A stretch of 64,000 nucleotides of DNA from assembly GCF_002844275.1 (NCBI RefSeq), contig NZ_NXGX01000008.1:1-64000 (forward strand), written 5' to 3'. The notes below the pieces were generated by a model. The model had not been told where the DNA came from. It saw nothing but the letters and a program-made list of their open reading frames with translations, and ran no database searches. Source of the DNA: Thalassospira lohafexi. Lineage in GTDB: Bacteria; Pseudomonadota; Alphaproteobacteria; Rhodospirillales; Thalassospiraceae. This document shows, one piece after another, positions 1-11,408 of the stretch (positions within the stretch are counted from its first letter, which is position 1; each line of letters starts with the position of its first letter). The translations under genes and the position numbers were made by a program.

Positions 1-16
1 GGCTGAAGCTGTGAAG

Positions 17-39
17 AAATCGCTCCAGTGGAGCGATTT
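17..39. repeat. Short hairpin next to a repeat-like GC-rich segment
   Basis: A perfect 10-bp inverted repeat (AAATCGCTCC / GGAGCGATTT) with a 3-nt loop sits downstream of the minus-strand gene that ends at 130, followed on the plus strand by TTTT. It could terminate a plus-strand gene left of the window. The GC-rich stretch that follows (about 50-110) resembles a dispersed intergenic repeat, but I cannot confirm other copies here. Confidence 0.4.
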
Positions 40-129
40 TAAGCCGAAGGTTGAGCACGGCGGAGCCGCGCGCAGACTGCGGAGGTTCCCTGCGGCAAGC
101 TCCACCCATTCACTTCCCTGTCGCCCGTC

Positions 130-1017
130 CTACTCACCGCCAACAACCTCATCGACAACGCCAGACCTCACCAAATCCTCCGTACTCGGAAACCAGATGC
201 CCGACGAGGGGGCGAGGAAAACCTGCGCAAGAAAGTCCTCTGATATCCCTTGTTGGCGATAGAATTTGATTTCTTTTTCCTGTTCGCCTTTGAGGTCATA
301 CTGCGGAAACGGGGTTTGGAGTTCAAGCTTGTACTGATGAAAGCCAAGCTGGGCGTTTGGGCCGAGGTGGCGTTTGGCGCCGCCGATGAAGGCGGTTGTG
401 CAGGCTGATTTGCAGGTGTCAAACACATAGGTATTGAGCTTCCGGTCGCGGATCAGGTAGGCGACACCGCGCCCTTCATAGATATGCCCGCCCTCACTAT
501 GCAGCACAACCCCGGTGACGGTGGGGGTTTGATCGACAAGGGCGGTGAGTTTTTGCGTCATGCCAAGGGTAAATATCCCGGCAATATGAATGCGTTTGCC
601 ATCCGGACTGAGGCTTAGCGTATATTGACGTGCACGGGCATCCTCAAGGGCGGTTGGGCTTACGACGATAAACCGTTCTGGCGCCAAGGCGCGGAAAGAG
701 GTGGCAATGCTGAGTGCTGTGAAGGCGAGACAAAGCGCAATCGCACCATAGGCAACGACTGTCCAAATGCCGGAAAGACTGCTGGTTTGCTGCCCGGTGG
801 CGCACAGCACGCCGACCACTTGCCAGACGAAGACAACACCATGCCCCAGAATGATGAAAAGGATGGTCGCCATCAGGGCGTCGGTGCGGTCAGCGATAAA
901 GGGGGGAAGTGTATATCGGTCGGCAAACAGGAGGAGGGCGCGCAGCCCGACCAAGTTGATCAACAGCGCATAGATAAGCGCATGCTTCCCCTGCCAGTGA
1001 TCCCGGATATAGCGCAA
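130..1017 (-). CDS. Membrane-anchored ClpP-like serine protease (COG3904-like)
   Basis: A 295-aa protein with three hydrophobic segments in its N-terminal third (about residues 10-32, 47-72 and 84-106), then a soluble domain with a ClpP/crotonase-like fold pattern. The soluble part has a Gly-rich turn (SEGGH, about 174-178), a nucleophile-like Ser204 in CKSAC, and a His227 in GFHQY. These are the usual positions of the Ser and His of ClpP-type peptidases and match the family of predicted periplasmic ClpP-like proteins. The start is TTG at 1017, chosen because AAGGGA lies just upstream and the frame is closed further up. The gene appears monocistronic and faces away from the AT-rich island at 1.05-4.65 kb. 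Substrate unknown. The fold assignment is good; activity is inferred. Confidence 0.75.
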   Translation of the reverse strand: MRYIRDHWQGKHALIYALLINLVGLRALLLFADRYTLPPFIADRTDALMATILFIILGHGVVFVWQVVGVLCATGQQTSSLSGIWTVVAYGAIALCLAFTALSIATSFRALAPERFIVVSPTALEDARARQYTLSLSPDGKRIHIAGIFTLGMTQKLTALVDQTPTVTGVVLHSEGGHIYEGRGVAYLIRDRKLNTYVFDTCKSACTTAFIGGAKRHLGPNAQLGFHQYKLELQTPFPQYDLKGEQEKEIKFYRQQGISEDFLAQVFLAPSSGIWFPSTEDLVRSGVVDEVVGGE

Positions 1018-1109
1018 CCGATCTTTCCCTTAAAAGTTCAGATCCTTTTTTCAGGGTACAGTTTTATCACTGTGTAGAATGGTATGATACGTGCTCATCA
1101 AGCAGACAG

Positions 1110-1138
1110 GTCGATTTGAGGTTATGCCGCAAATCGAC
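1110..1138. repeat. 9-bp inverted repeat at the left edge of the AT-rich island
   Basis: GTCGATTTG and CAAATCGAC are separated by 11 nt. The repeat lies in the 277-nt gap between the protease gene and the first island gene, where base composition drops. No T-tract follows, so it is a poor terminator. It might be a regulatory or boundary hairpin. Nothing else is visible in 1018-1294 apart from the Shine-Dalgarno-like GAGGGGG at 1284-1290. Confidence 0.4.
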
Positions 1139-1294
1139 ATCAAGGTTTCTAGATAGCAGAAATAGCATATGAACTTTCGACAAATACTAATAGTAGATGA
1201 AGTTATACATGTGAGAATTTTAATGTATCTTGATTGGATGATCAATTTAAACATCGGTGTGGTGTCGCGTTATTAGATATGGTGAGGGGGATGT

Positions 1295-2248
1295 GTGGTG
1301 CAAGAAGAGCCGAATATTTCAGACTTTTTCGAGACGATGAAAGCCCGCTTCGAGAAGTGCTTAGATCCGACTTTCTCCTGTAAAAAACCAGCTATTAAAG
1401 CCCATTCTGTGCAAAACGCCACGTCTTTGGGATTTATCGCAGAGAAGAACCATGTCTGCGAGTTGAGAATGAGGATTAAAAACGGACAGCCAGAGTGTGT
1501 TTTCGAGAGAGTTGGTCGCAATCAAGCCTCGACGTTTATGGGATTATGTGCGGAGCACGATGCCGAGATATTTAGACCTATAGATACGAATCCTCTCTCA
1601 CTAGATGATAAGGAGCAACTTTTTCTTATTGCCTACCGTTCCGTCACGCGAGAACTACACGTAGTGATGGAGGCCGCAATGCGTCTGCAAATGGTGCTTC
1701 AGCGTCAGGTGACGGCTGGTGTGGTGTCAAAGGATGCGCCCTCGCCGGCGATGATTGAAGCAACTGCTCATATGATTAAGGCATGGGGCGTTTGGAAGCA
1801 TCGCTTCGAATTCTATGATCAGCCTTTCGTTAAAAGCCAGTTTGCCCAAATTCTCCATTCAAGTTTCATCATTGAGAATGCCAACCCTGTTTTGGCGTCT
1901 TCTTCGTTCTTTTCAGTCGATGAAAAAGGATGGGGTAAACGTTTTGCTGCTGTTACTTTAAACGTTATTCCAACCTCGTCATCCCAATCTATCGTGATCG
2001 TTAGTTATCCCAAGGAACAGTCCAGTAAGGCTCGTCGATATGTATCCTCGATATTTACAAAGAGAGGGGACCAACGATTGCGAGCACTTTCTCAAATGTT
2101 GATCAACCGAGCCGAGAATTTCTTTGTTTTGCCATCACAAGTTGAGAGTTGGTCAGAAGAAAAACGGACAGCTATTGAAAACGCGTTTGTAGCTAATGTG
2201 ATCAATGAGAAACCAGAAAAAACATCAGTAGACCTTATGTTGTTCTAA
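1295..2248 (+). CDS. Unknown island protein with an HNH/zinc-like Cys-His pattern
   Basis: A 317-aa protein I cannot name. The first 90 residues carry C22-x6-C29-x7-H37 and then C85-x2-H88-D89, with an AHS motif around H37 and LCAEHD around C85. This spacing recalls a zinc-stabilised or HNH-like module. The rest is mainly helical with no membrane segment. The start is GTG at 1295 (a second GTG follows at 1298), preceded by GAGGGGG. The gene is AT-richer than its flanks, like the next two genes on the same strand, so all three were probably acquired together. It is separated from them by a strong hairpin at 2273-2314. A nuclease or restriction-like role is only a guess from the Cys/His pattern. 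Confidence 0.6.
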   Translation: MVQEEPNISDFFETMKARFEKCLDPTFSCKKPAIKAHSVQNATSLGFIAEKNHVCELRMRIKNGQPECVFERVGRNQASTFMGLCAEHDAEIFRPIDTNPLSLDDKEQLFLIAYRSVTRELHVVMEAAMRLQMVLQRQVTAGVVSKDAPSPAMIEATAHMIKAWGVWKHRFEFYDQPFVKSQFAQILHSSFIIENANPVLASSSFFSVDEKGWGKRFAAVTLNVIPTSSSQSIVIVSYPKEQSSKARRYVSSIFTKRGDQRLRALSQMLINRAENFFVLPSQVESWSEEKRTAIENAFVANVINEKPEKTSVDLMLF

Positions 2249-2272
2249 TTGTGCAATAGAGGTAGAAAAAAT

Positions 2273-2314
2273 CTCTGATGGCGGAGTTTTTACAAAAAAG
2301 CTCCGCCATCAGAG
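2273..2314 (-). terminator. Long hairpin between island genes; T-tract only on the minus strand
   Basis: Perfect 14-bp arms (2273-2286 and 2301-2314) continue into an A/T stem, giving about 19 pairs with a 4-nt loop. On the minus strand the stem is followed by six T residues, a textbook intrinsic terminator. No minus-strand gene enters it. On the plus strand the stem lacks a T-tract but would still separate the 1295 and 2444 genes. Confidence 0.6.
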
Positions 2315-2443
2315 AGCCGATGTTCTGCTAGATTTACTATTTTGGGATACATAGTACGTTTAAACGACACGTTTACTTTACTCTTCTGGGGTAGCGTTTC
2401 GATATTCAATAGTAGCTTAGCGAATGAGTTTGGGGGAGCCGAA

Positions 2444-3223
2444 ATGGCAGAAACAGAAATTGAATGGACAGACGCAACTTGGAATCCAGTTGCGGGATGT
2501 TCAGTTATGTCTGCCGGTTGCACCAACTGCTATGCAATGAAAATGGCAAAACGGCTCGAGGCAATGGGGGTCGATAAATATGCTGACCTCACCAAAACTG
2601 TTAATGGGCAAGCTGTCTGGACAGGGAAAGTTAGAGAAGACGAGAAGTCTTTACAAACGCCACTTTCATGGAAGAAGCCGCGGAAAATATTTGTCAATTC
2701 TATGAGCGACTTGTTTCATGATGAAGTGAGTGACAAGTTCATTACCCAAGTATGGGATGTGATGGCTTCTGCATCTCATCATCACTACCAAATCCTCACG
2801 AAGCGACCGGATCGAATGCGCGACTTATTGTCAAGTTGGGGCCGTGAACCTCTTCCAAACGTGTGGTTAGGAACGAGTGTCGAGAATGCAAAGGTTGCTA
2901 AGCGAGTAGATGACCTCAGAGACGTTCCCGCAGCTATACGTTTTATTTCGTTCGAGCCTTTGATTGGTAGTGTAGGTGCTATCAATCTTCGAGATATTCA
3001 TTGGGCTATTGTCGGTGGCGAGAGTGGTTCCAACGCTCGACCGATCAAAGAGGAATGGATTGATCTTATTTACGATCAGTGCACTATTTACGATACTGCC
3101 TTCTTCTTTAAACAGTGGGGTACTTGGGGAGCGGATAATAAAAAACGTTCGAAAAAAGCGAACGGTCGAACCTATAAAGGACGCACTTGGGACGCGATGC
3201 CTACGCAGGCACTTTCTATTTAG
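2444..3223 (+). CDS. Phage Gp37/Gp68-type three-Cys-motif protein (radical-SAM-like)
   Basis: A 259-aa protein starting at ATG 2444 after GGGGGAG. The N-terminus reads IEWTDATWNPVAGC, followed by the family's three cysteines C19-x6-C26-x2-C29 (SAGCTNCYA). These resemble an Fe-S cluster motif of radical-SAM type. Further family signatures are the FVNSMSDLFH block, ILTKRP, WLGTSVEN, FEPLIG and IVGGESG. This matches the Gp37/Gp68 family (PF07505) from end to end. The family is found in phages and genomic islands and is known to pair with TcmP proteins, and a TcmP gene follows 144 nt downstream. The reaction is not established. The T-rich stretch at 2330-2440 probably holds its own promoter. Confidence 0.85.
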   Translation: MAETEIEWTDATWNPVAGCSVMSAGCTNCYAMKMAKRLEAMGVDKYADLTKTVNGQAVWTGKVREDEKSLQTPLSWKKPRKIFVNSMSDLFHDEVSDKFITQVWDVMASASHHHYQILTKRPDRMRDLLSSWGREPLPNVWLGTSVENAKVAKRVDDLRDVPAAIRFISFEPLIGSVGAINLRDIHWAIVGGESGSNARPIKEEWIDLIYDQCTIYDTAFFFKQWGTWGADNKKRSKKANGRTYKGRTWDAMPTQALSI

Positions 3224-3367
3224 GGTCGCGTTTTGTTTGTTTTCGTTATATGAGTGATTTCTTGGGTTTAGATAATCGTTGAGAAAGAGCGCTGGTTAAA
3301 GCTCTAATAAATTAACTTCTCTGGATTGGAATAGTTTTTATCTGCAATTCGGTTGAAAGGAAAAGTA

Positions 3368-4630
3368 TTGGATCGATCAATGCCGAACAATTTTAGTTGG
3401 AGGCCAGGTTCAGCTCTTCCAAGCATTGAAAATCACTCGCGCCGAAAATTAGATGTATTGAGGGATTATCTCAATGTTTACTTCGATACTGTTGTTACCA
3501 ATCCAAGACAAGATTGCCTTAATATTACTCTAGTAGATGGATTCTCAGGTGGGGGAGCTTATCAAGGTTCTGGTTCGATTGAACATGGTAGCCCGCTTGT
3601 ACTGTTGAATGCGGTAGAGCAAGCAAGAGAGCGAATTAACCGTAATCGCAAGAAACCTCTCGATATTAAAGCTCGATTTGTATTTGTCGATGACAACATA
3701 AATCATGTTGAAGCACTTAGAGAGCGTTTGTTTCAGGAAGGGTTTGGGGCGCTAGTAGGAACAGAAATCTCACTGATCCATGGACGTTTTTCCGCGGAAC
3801 TACCAAAAATTTTAAAATTGATCAGAGCCAACCAGAGAGTCGGTAGGTCTATATTTTTACTGGATCAATTCGGTTACAAAGATGTACCGATGTCCAGTAT
3901 CAATTCTATATTTTCAGAATTAGAGCGACCAGAAGTTTTACTTACATTTGCAATCGATAGCTTCCTAAACTACTTGCAAGACAATTCTGCGTCACTGGAC
4001 CTATATAGGCAGTTCGGAATAGATCAGCAGTTTATCACTGAGTGGCAAGCAAACAAAAGTGATGAAGCATTGGGGCGCTTGATCACCCAGAGAGCGCTGA
4101 TGAACAACATCCAGTCAGGTGGTGGAGCAAACTTTTTCACTCCCTTTATGTTGTGGTCTCCTACTGACAATCGATGGATGATGTTTGCTCATATGGCACA
4201 GCACCAAGCAGCACGTGACAAAATGCTTGGGGTGCATTGGGCGGCGCAGAACTCATTTAAGCATATTGGTAAAGGTAGTATGTTCAGTTTAGGTTTCGAC
4301 ACTCGATTGATCGAAACTAAAGATTCTCTATTTGATTTCACAGAGCATGACAGAACAAAGTTAAGAGACGAGCTACTTGAGGAAATACCAAGAGAAGTTT
4401 CTAGTTTTATGGTTAACGGATATTTACCTGTTGAGATGTTTTTGGAGCGGGTTGGTAACCGCACCGCAGCTACAAACTCTGACTTGTTTAGTGCCATCAA
4501 GGAGCTTTCGATTGCCAGAGAAATTGAAATACGCTCAAAAAGTGGGGCTTTTAAACGAGTAGGGTCTCAGGTCGGGAAGAATGATCTGATTTATCTTCCG
4601 CTACAGAGAACCTTGTTTTCCCTTAAATAG
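3368..4630 (+). CDS. tcmP: Three-Cys-motif partner protein TcmP
   Basis: About 420 aa. The N-terminal domain looks like a Rossmann-type methyltransferase fold. It has a glycine-rich loop in LVDGFSGGGAY followed by GSPL, an acidic strand end in FVFVDDN, and SIFLLDQFGYKDV in the position of a motif-IV loop. These are the hallmarks of the TcmP family (TIGR04474), usually encoded next to a Gp37/Gp68 three-Cys protein as here. The start is uncertain: TTG 3368 has AAAGGA at good spacing, while TTG 3353 and ATG 3380 are alternatives. The gene is AT-rich like the rest of the island. The pair is probably of phage or mobile origin. A nucleic-acid modification or defence role is plausible but unproven. 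Confidence 0.82.
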   Translation: MDRSMPNNFSWRPGSALPSIENHSRRKLDVLRDYLNVYFDTVVTNPRQDCLNITLVDGFSGGGAYQGSGSIEHGSPLVLLNAVEQARERINRNRKKPLDIKARFVFVDDNINHVEALRERLFQEGFGALVGTEISLIHGRFSAELPKILKLIRANQRVGRSIFLLDQFGYKDVPMSSINSIFSELERPEVLLTFAIDSFLNYLQDNSASLDLYRQFGIDQQFITEWQANKSDEALGRLITQRALMNNIQSGGGANFFTPFMLWSPTDNRWMMFAHMAQHQAARDKMLGVHWAAQNSFKHIGKGSMFSLGFDTRLIETKDSLFDFTEHDRTKLRDELLEEIPREVSSFMVNGYLPVEMFLERVGNRTAATNSDLFSAIKELSIAREIEIRSKSGAFKRVGSQVGKNDLIYLPLQRTLFSLK

Positions 4631-4647
4631 TTTCTCTCTTGCCTCAT

Positions 4648-4682
4648 AAAAAAACACCCCCAGCCAACCGACCGGGGGTGTT
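4648..4682 (-). terminator. Intrinsic terminator of katG
   Basis: AACACCCCC (4653-4661) pairs with GGGGGTGTT (4674-4682). On the minus strand a run of seven T residues follows. It lies 54 nt past the katG stop and may also stop tcmP transcription from the other side. Confidence 0.85.
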
Positions 4683-4735
4683 CCCATCTCAGAGCCCAAA
4701 AGCTCCAATCCAAATCATCTCAAAGGCACAAAGCC

Positions 4736-7411
<2,676 letters not shown>

Positions 7412-8422
7412 ATGTCTCATTCTTCCAAGGGTGCCATCTATATGGCCGCAACGGCCAATCTGTTGATTGCTGTGGCCAAGTTTGGCGGGGCGGCGATTAC
7501 TGGCTCAGCCGCGATGATGTCAGAGGGCATTCATTCGCTGGTCGATACCGGCAATCAGGGGCTTTTGCTTTTGGGCCTCAAACTGTCGGCCAAGGAGGCG
7601 GATGAAAAACACCCGTTTGGCTATGGCAAGGAAACCTATTTCTGGTCGTTCCTTGTGGCGGTGATGATTTTCGGGCTTGGGGCTGGTGTGTCGATCTGGG
7701 AAGGGGTGGATAAGGTGATCCATCCCCATGCGCTGGATGTGCATGTGGTGGCATCGTTTTTCGGGATTGATATCCGCACCTATCACGTGGTGTTTTCGAT
7801 CCTTGTGATTGCCATGGTGCTTGAGGGGGCGGCATTCCGCACCGCCTATCGGACCTTCCGCGCACAACACCCTGATATACCGATCCTAAAGGCGGTCCAC
7901 AGCAGCAAGGACCCGACCGTATTTGTCATACTATTTGAAGATTCCGCGGCCTTGCTGGGGTTGGTGGTGGCGTGCATTGGCATTGCGGCGGCCTATGGTT
8001 TTGATATGCCCGTCCTTGATGGGCTGGCGTCGATTGTGATCGGCATTATCTTGGCGGTCACCGCGTTCTTTCTTGCGGTTGAGTGCAAGGGGCTTTTGAT
8101 CGGCGAAAGTGCCAGCGCACAGAGCCGCAAAAAGATCGACAATATTGTCTCGGCCATTCCCGGTATTTTGCAGGTCAATGAGATCATCACGCTGCATCTT
8201 GGGCCGCAAAACCTGATTGTCTGTATCAGTGTTGATTTTCGCGACAGGCTGACCTCGCCAGAGGTTGAAGCAGCCGTATCGCGGCTTGAAATCGATATTC
8301 GCCATGCCGTGCCGGGCGTTTCCAAGGTGTTTATCGAGGCGCAAAACTGGCTGTCGCATCAGGACCTGCTTGATCAGGTGCGCGCGGCCAAGGAAAGCCA
8401 AAATACCGGCCACCCGTCATAA
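7412..8422 (+). CDS. Cation diffusion facilitator (CDF) family transporter
   Basis: A 336-aa inner-membrane antiporter expected to export Zn, Fe or related divalent metals in exchange for protons. The N-terminal half has the CDF pattern: a start helix, SAAMMSEGIHSLVDTGNQ with metal-site His and Asp, then HPFGYGKE, and a second site in FEDSAALLG. The C-terminal roughly 90 residues form the cytoplasmic ferredoxin-like dimerisation domain (about 230-320). Six transmembrane helices are visible. The start ATG at 7412 gives a typical N-terminus. Metal specificity cannot be read from sequence. The gene seems monocistronic; dgoK begins about 90 nt later and could be transcribed separately. Confidence 0.9.
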   Translation: MSHSSKGAIYMAATANLLIAVAKFGGAAITGSAAMMSEGIHSLVDTGNQGLLLLGLKLSAKEADEKHPFGYGKETYFWSFLVAVMIFGLGAGVSIWEGVDKVIHPHALDVHVVASFFGIDIRTYHVVFSILVIAMVLEGAAFRTAYRTFRAQHPDIPILKAVHSSKDPTVFVILFEDSAALLGLVVACIGIAAAYGFDMPVLDGLASIVIGIILAVTAFFLAVECKGLLIGESASAQSRKKIDNIVSAIPGILQVNEIITLHLGPQNLIVCISVDFRDRLTSPEVEAAVSRLEIDIRHAVPGVSKVFIEAQNWLSHQDLLDQVRAAKESQNTGHPS

Positions 8423-8513
8423 AGCCGTCGGGGCGGATTGACCCGCCGCCCGGCAAATTGTATGAGGAATAAAATCAAGCAACGATATCGAAGGGCAAGG
8501 AGCCGCGTCACCG

Positions 8514-9455
8514 ATGGAACAAAAGACCTTGCCAAGCTGGATCGCGGTTGACTGGGGCACGTCCAACCTGCGGGTCTGGGCGATGGATGATAGCGCTAAC
8601 ATCCTTGCCACCCAAAGCAGCCCGCTTGGCATGAATGCGATTGCGGGTGATGAAAAACTGTCGTTCGAAGGGGTTTTGATCGACCTGATTGATCGGTGGT
8701 TGCCCACAGATGTGCCCGATGGTCAGGCGATCCCGGTGGTGATTTGCGGCATGGCCGGGGCCAAGCAGGGCTGGCGTGAAGCACCCTACTGCGAAGTCCC
8801 AACGGCACCGGCGGATCTGGCGATGGGGGCTGTCCGGCCCGATGTTGCCGATCCGCGTATTTCAGTTTCCATTCTGCCCGGTCTGTGTCAGCGCGGCGAT
8901 GCCGATGTGATGCGCGGCGAGGAAACCCAGCTTGTCGGGTTTATGGCGCTGCATCCCGATTTTTCTGGCTGGGTCTGTTTGCCCGGAACCCATTCAAAAT
9001 GGGCGCGCTTGTCGGATGGTCAGATTACCGCGTTTCGCACCTATATGAGCGGCGAGGTCTTTGCCCTGTTGTCGCAAAATTCGATCCTGCGCCATTCGGT
9101 CGATGAGACGTGGGATGACGGGGCCTTTGCCGATGCGGTGCTGGCGGCCAAGGCGCAACCCAGCGGATTTCTCCATAGCCTGTTTACGGTACGCGCCGGT
9201 GCCCTTGTTGCCAAGGATGGCGCGGTTGTGCCACCGGGGGCGTCGGTTCTGTCCGGGGCGGTGATCGGGGCGGAAATTGCCGATGTGCTCGGCCTGCTTA
9301 AGGCGGGGGATGAAATCGCGCTGATCGGGGCGGGAAAGCTGGCGTCGCTGTATCAGGCGGCCTTGCTGGTCCACCATCATAAGGCCGTTCCGATGGATGG
9401 GGCGGCGATTACGCTGGCCGGGTTGACCCGTGCGCACCGCGTTGTCATCGGATAG
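8514..9455 (+). CDS. dgoK: 2-dehydro-3-deoxygalactonokinase
   Basis: A 313-aa kinase that phosphorylates 2-dehydro-3-deoxygalactonate to its 6-phosphate in the De Ley-Doudoroff galactose pathway. The N-terminal IAVDWGTSNLRVWAM is the ASKHA-type phosphate loop of DgoK. LPGTHSKWAR and the MRGEETQ block are family signatures. The aldolase for its product follows 89 nt downstream on the same strand, so the two probably form an operon. The start ATG 8514 has AGGAG about 14 nt upstream. Confidence 0.93.
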   Translation: MEQKTLPSWIAVDWGTSNLRVWAMDDSANILATQSSPLGMNAIAGDEKLSFEGVLIDLIDRWLPTDVPDGQAIPVVICGMAGAKQGWREAPYCEVPTAPADLAMGAVRPDVADPRISVSILPGLCQRGDADVMRGEETQLVGFMALHPDFSGWVCLPGTHSKWARLSDGQITAFRTYMSGEVFALLSQNSILRHSVDETWDDGAFADAVLAAKAQPSGFLHSLFTVRAGALVAKDGAVVPPGASVLSGAVIGAEIADVLGLLKAGDEIALIGAGKLASLYQAALLVHHHKAVPMDGAAITLAGLTRAHRVVIG

Positions 9456-9544
9456 GCCGTTATGACCAGATCGCTATGACCAGATACGGGCTCACACGGG
9501 CCTGAAACAGAATTACAGCCCGATTGACGGGCCTTACATACAGG

Positions 9545-10216
9545 ATGACAGACATGGCATATCCGACACCGGTTAATGATCAGATCAGCGACGCAGCAAC
9601 GCCAAACGGCCATCGCAAACTGATTGCGATCCTGCGTGGGGTCACGCCGGATGAAGCGGCGGATATGGCGCGCGCACTGGTCGCCGCCGGGATCACCATG
9701 ATCGAGGTGCCGCTGAATTCGCCAGAACCCCTTAAAAGCATTGCCCTGATGAAACAGGCGGTTGGCGATGCGGCCCTGATCGGGGCCGGGACAGTTTTGA
9801 CCGCCGATGACGTCGCCAAGGTGAAGGCCGCCACGGGGGAGTTCATTGTCTCGCCCAATTGCGATACCGACGTGATCAAAAAGACCAAGGAACTGGGCAT
9901 GGGATCATGGCCGGGCGTGTTGACACCAAGCGAATGTTTTGCCGCGATCAAGGCCGGTGCCGATGGGCTTAAGATTTTCCCCGCCAGCATCATTGGCGCG
10001 GATGGCATCAAGGCAATGCGCGCGGTTTTGCCCGCAACCATGCCGGTCTATGCGGTTGGCGGTGTTGGTACAGATGATTTTGCCACCTATGCCAAGGCGG
10101 GCTGTGATGGATTTGGCCTTGGATCAGGCATCTTTAAACCCGGCATGACGGTCGATGATGTGTCCAGGGCGGCTGTTGCCTATGTCGCGGCCCATGACGA
10201 GGTGTTTGGCGCCTGA
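9545..10216 (+). CDS. dgoA: 2-dehydro-3-deoxy-6-phosphogalactonate aldolase
   Basis: A class I aldolase of the KDPG/KDPGal family, about 223 aa, that splits 2-dehydro-3-deoxy-6-phosphogalactonate into pyruvate and glyceraldehyde 3-phosphate. Seen in sequence: the LIAILRG start strand, the catalytic Glu of MIEVPLNSPEPL, GAGTVLT, SPNCDTDVI, PGVLTPSE and the Schiff-base Lys of ADGLKIFPAS. The start is ATG 9545 or 9554. It follows dgoK in the expected order. Its last roughly 29 nt recur, degenerate, at 11562-11590 beyond the araC-type gene. This suggests the regulator was inserted next to dgoA with a duplicated gene end. Confidence 0.93.
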   Translation: MTDMAYPTPVNDQISDAATPNGHRKLIAILRGVTPDEAADMARALVAAGITMIEVPLNSPEPLKSIALMKQAVGDAALIGAGTVLTADDVAKVKAATGEFIVSPNCDTDVIKKTKELGMGSWPGVLTPSECFAAIKAGADGLKIFPASIIGADGIKAMRAVLPATMPVYAVGGVGTDDFATYAKAGCDGFGLGSGIFKPGMTVDDVSRAAVAYVAAHDEVFGA

Positions 10217-10427
10217 GGATCGACCATTTTTCTTTGGATTTAAGTGGGTACCGTTCCAGTCAGTCGGAGACGTCGCGGACTGCTCCTAATTGAGGGCTTG
10301 TAACCATCGTCAGGATATAGGAAATTAGCAGGGTTCCTGTTGACGGAAAAAATTCCAGCATGTGACATCAAATGCATCAACCGGATCCACTCTTTGGGGG
10401 AGGAGTGTCATTTCCGGGGAAACAACA

Positions 10428-11408
10428 GTGAGCTATCTTCTCAATCATCAGGTATTTGCATCGCAGGACCTTCATCTGGCGCGTGATGTTTTGTCTGATC
10501 TGAATAGTATTGACGCCCTTGATGCGATCGGTACGAACCGTAACGTGGATGTTGCTATCCATTTTGCCGAGCTTGCAGGCATTGGGTTGATATATGCGTC
10601 CTTTGGTGGCGGGCGCGTTTATATTGAAACGCCTGCTATCGACGAAGAAAATCTGTTTTTTATGTTTGTGACCAGCGGTTCTGCGCAGGTCCAGCATGGG
10701 AAGTATGAATGCAATATTTCGTCTGACCTTGGGCTGGTCCGCAATATGCGTTTGCCGTTGTCGGCGACGGAGGACAACTTTTCTACACTTGGGACGCAAC
10801 TGTCGCTTTCTTTGCTGCGTGCGCACGCGCAATCCTTGACGGGGCATGACGTCATCCGCAGCGATCTGGTTTTTGATCCAGCCCTTGACCTGACGCGACC
10901 CGAAACGCGACACGTCCGCGATACGCTGCAATATGTGGCAACGGCACTTGATGGGCCGCTCACACAGTTTGATGGCCCGCATATCCGCACTGAATTGCGC
11001 GACATGCTTTTAACCAACATTTTGATGTTGCTACCAAATTCATATTCGGACGTGCTGAATGGCAGACCCGCACCGATGGCGATGCCCCATTACGTCAAAC
11101 GCGCGCGTGACTATATTCACGCGCATGCGGCGCAACCTATTGGTCTGCAAGAACTTGTAGAATATTCGGGCTGCAGTTATCGCACCTTGCAATCCGCATT
11201 CGGAGAGACATTCGGCATGTCCCCGATGGTCTATGTCAGAATGGTGCGCCTGAACGGGGCGCATAATGACCTTCTGGTTGCCGAAGACGGCGATACTGTT
11301 GCGACCATCGCGCGCAAATGGGGATTTGCGCATATCGGCCGTTTTGCCGCGATGTATGCGCGCCAGTTTGGGGTTATTCCGTCCGAAACCCTGCGCCGAC
11401 GGTTTTGA
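10428..11408 (+). CDS. AraC-family transcriptional regulator
   Basis: About 326 aa. The C-terminal roughly 100 residues form two helix-turn-helix motifs (YSGCSYRTLQSAFGETFGMSPMVYVRMVRL and then VATIARKWGFAHIGRFAAMYARQFGVIPSETL in pieces), which is the AraC/XylS DNA-binding domain. The N-terminal part is a cupin-like ligand domain of the AraC_binding_2 type, with FGGGRVYIE and a run of short beta segments. I prefer GTG 10428, which has GGGGA 7 nt upstream; an in-frame GTG at 10362 lacks a ribosome site. The target is unknown. It sits between dgoA and a remnant of the dgoA 3' end, so it may be a late arrival rather than the dgo regulator. Confidence 0.82.
   Translation: MSYLLNHQVFASQDLHLARDVLSDLNSIDALDAIGTNRNVDVAIHFAELAGIGLIYASFGGGRVYIETPAIDEENLFFMFVTSGSAQVQHGKYECNISSDLGLVRNMRLPLSATEDNFSTLGTQLSLSLLRAHAQSLTGHDVIRSDLVFDPALDLTRPETRHVRDTLQYVATALDGPLTQFDGPHIRTELRDMLLTNILMLLPNSYSDVLNGRPAPMAMPHYVKRARDYIHAHAAQPIGLQELVEYSGCSYRTLQSAFGETFGMSPMVYVRMVRLNGAHNDLLVAEDGDTVATIARKWGFAHIGRFAAMYARQFGVIPSETLRRRF

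Noticed and set aside
1051-1254. A 67-codon minus-strand frame at the left of the AT-rich island.
   Set aside because: AT-rich random composition, no ribosome site, no domain; probably non-coding.
9554-9600. The DgoA N-terminus (AYPTPVNDQISDA) resembles the Reb start (AIPTPVNGQITDA).
   Set aside because: The rest of the protein is a normal aldolase and shares nothing else with Reb; I treat the resemblance as chance.
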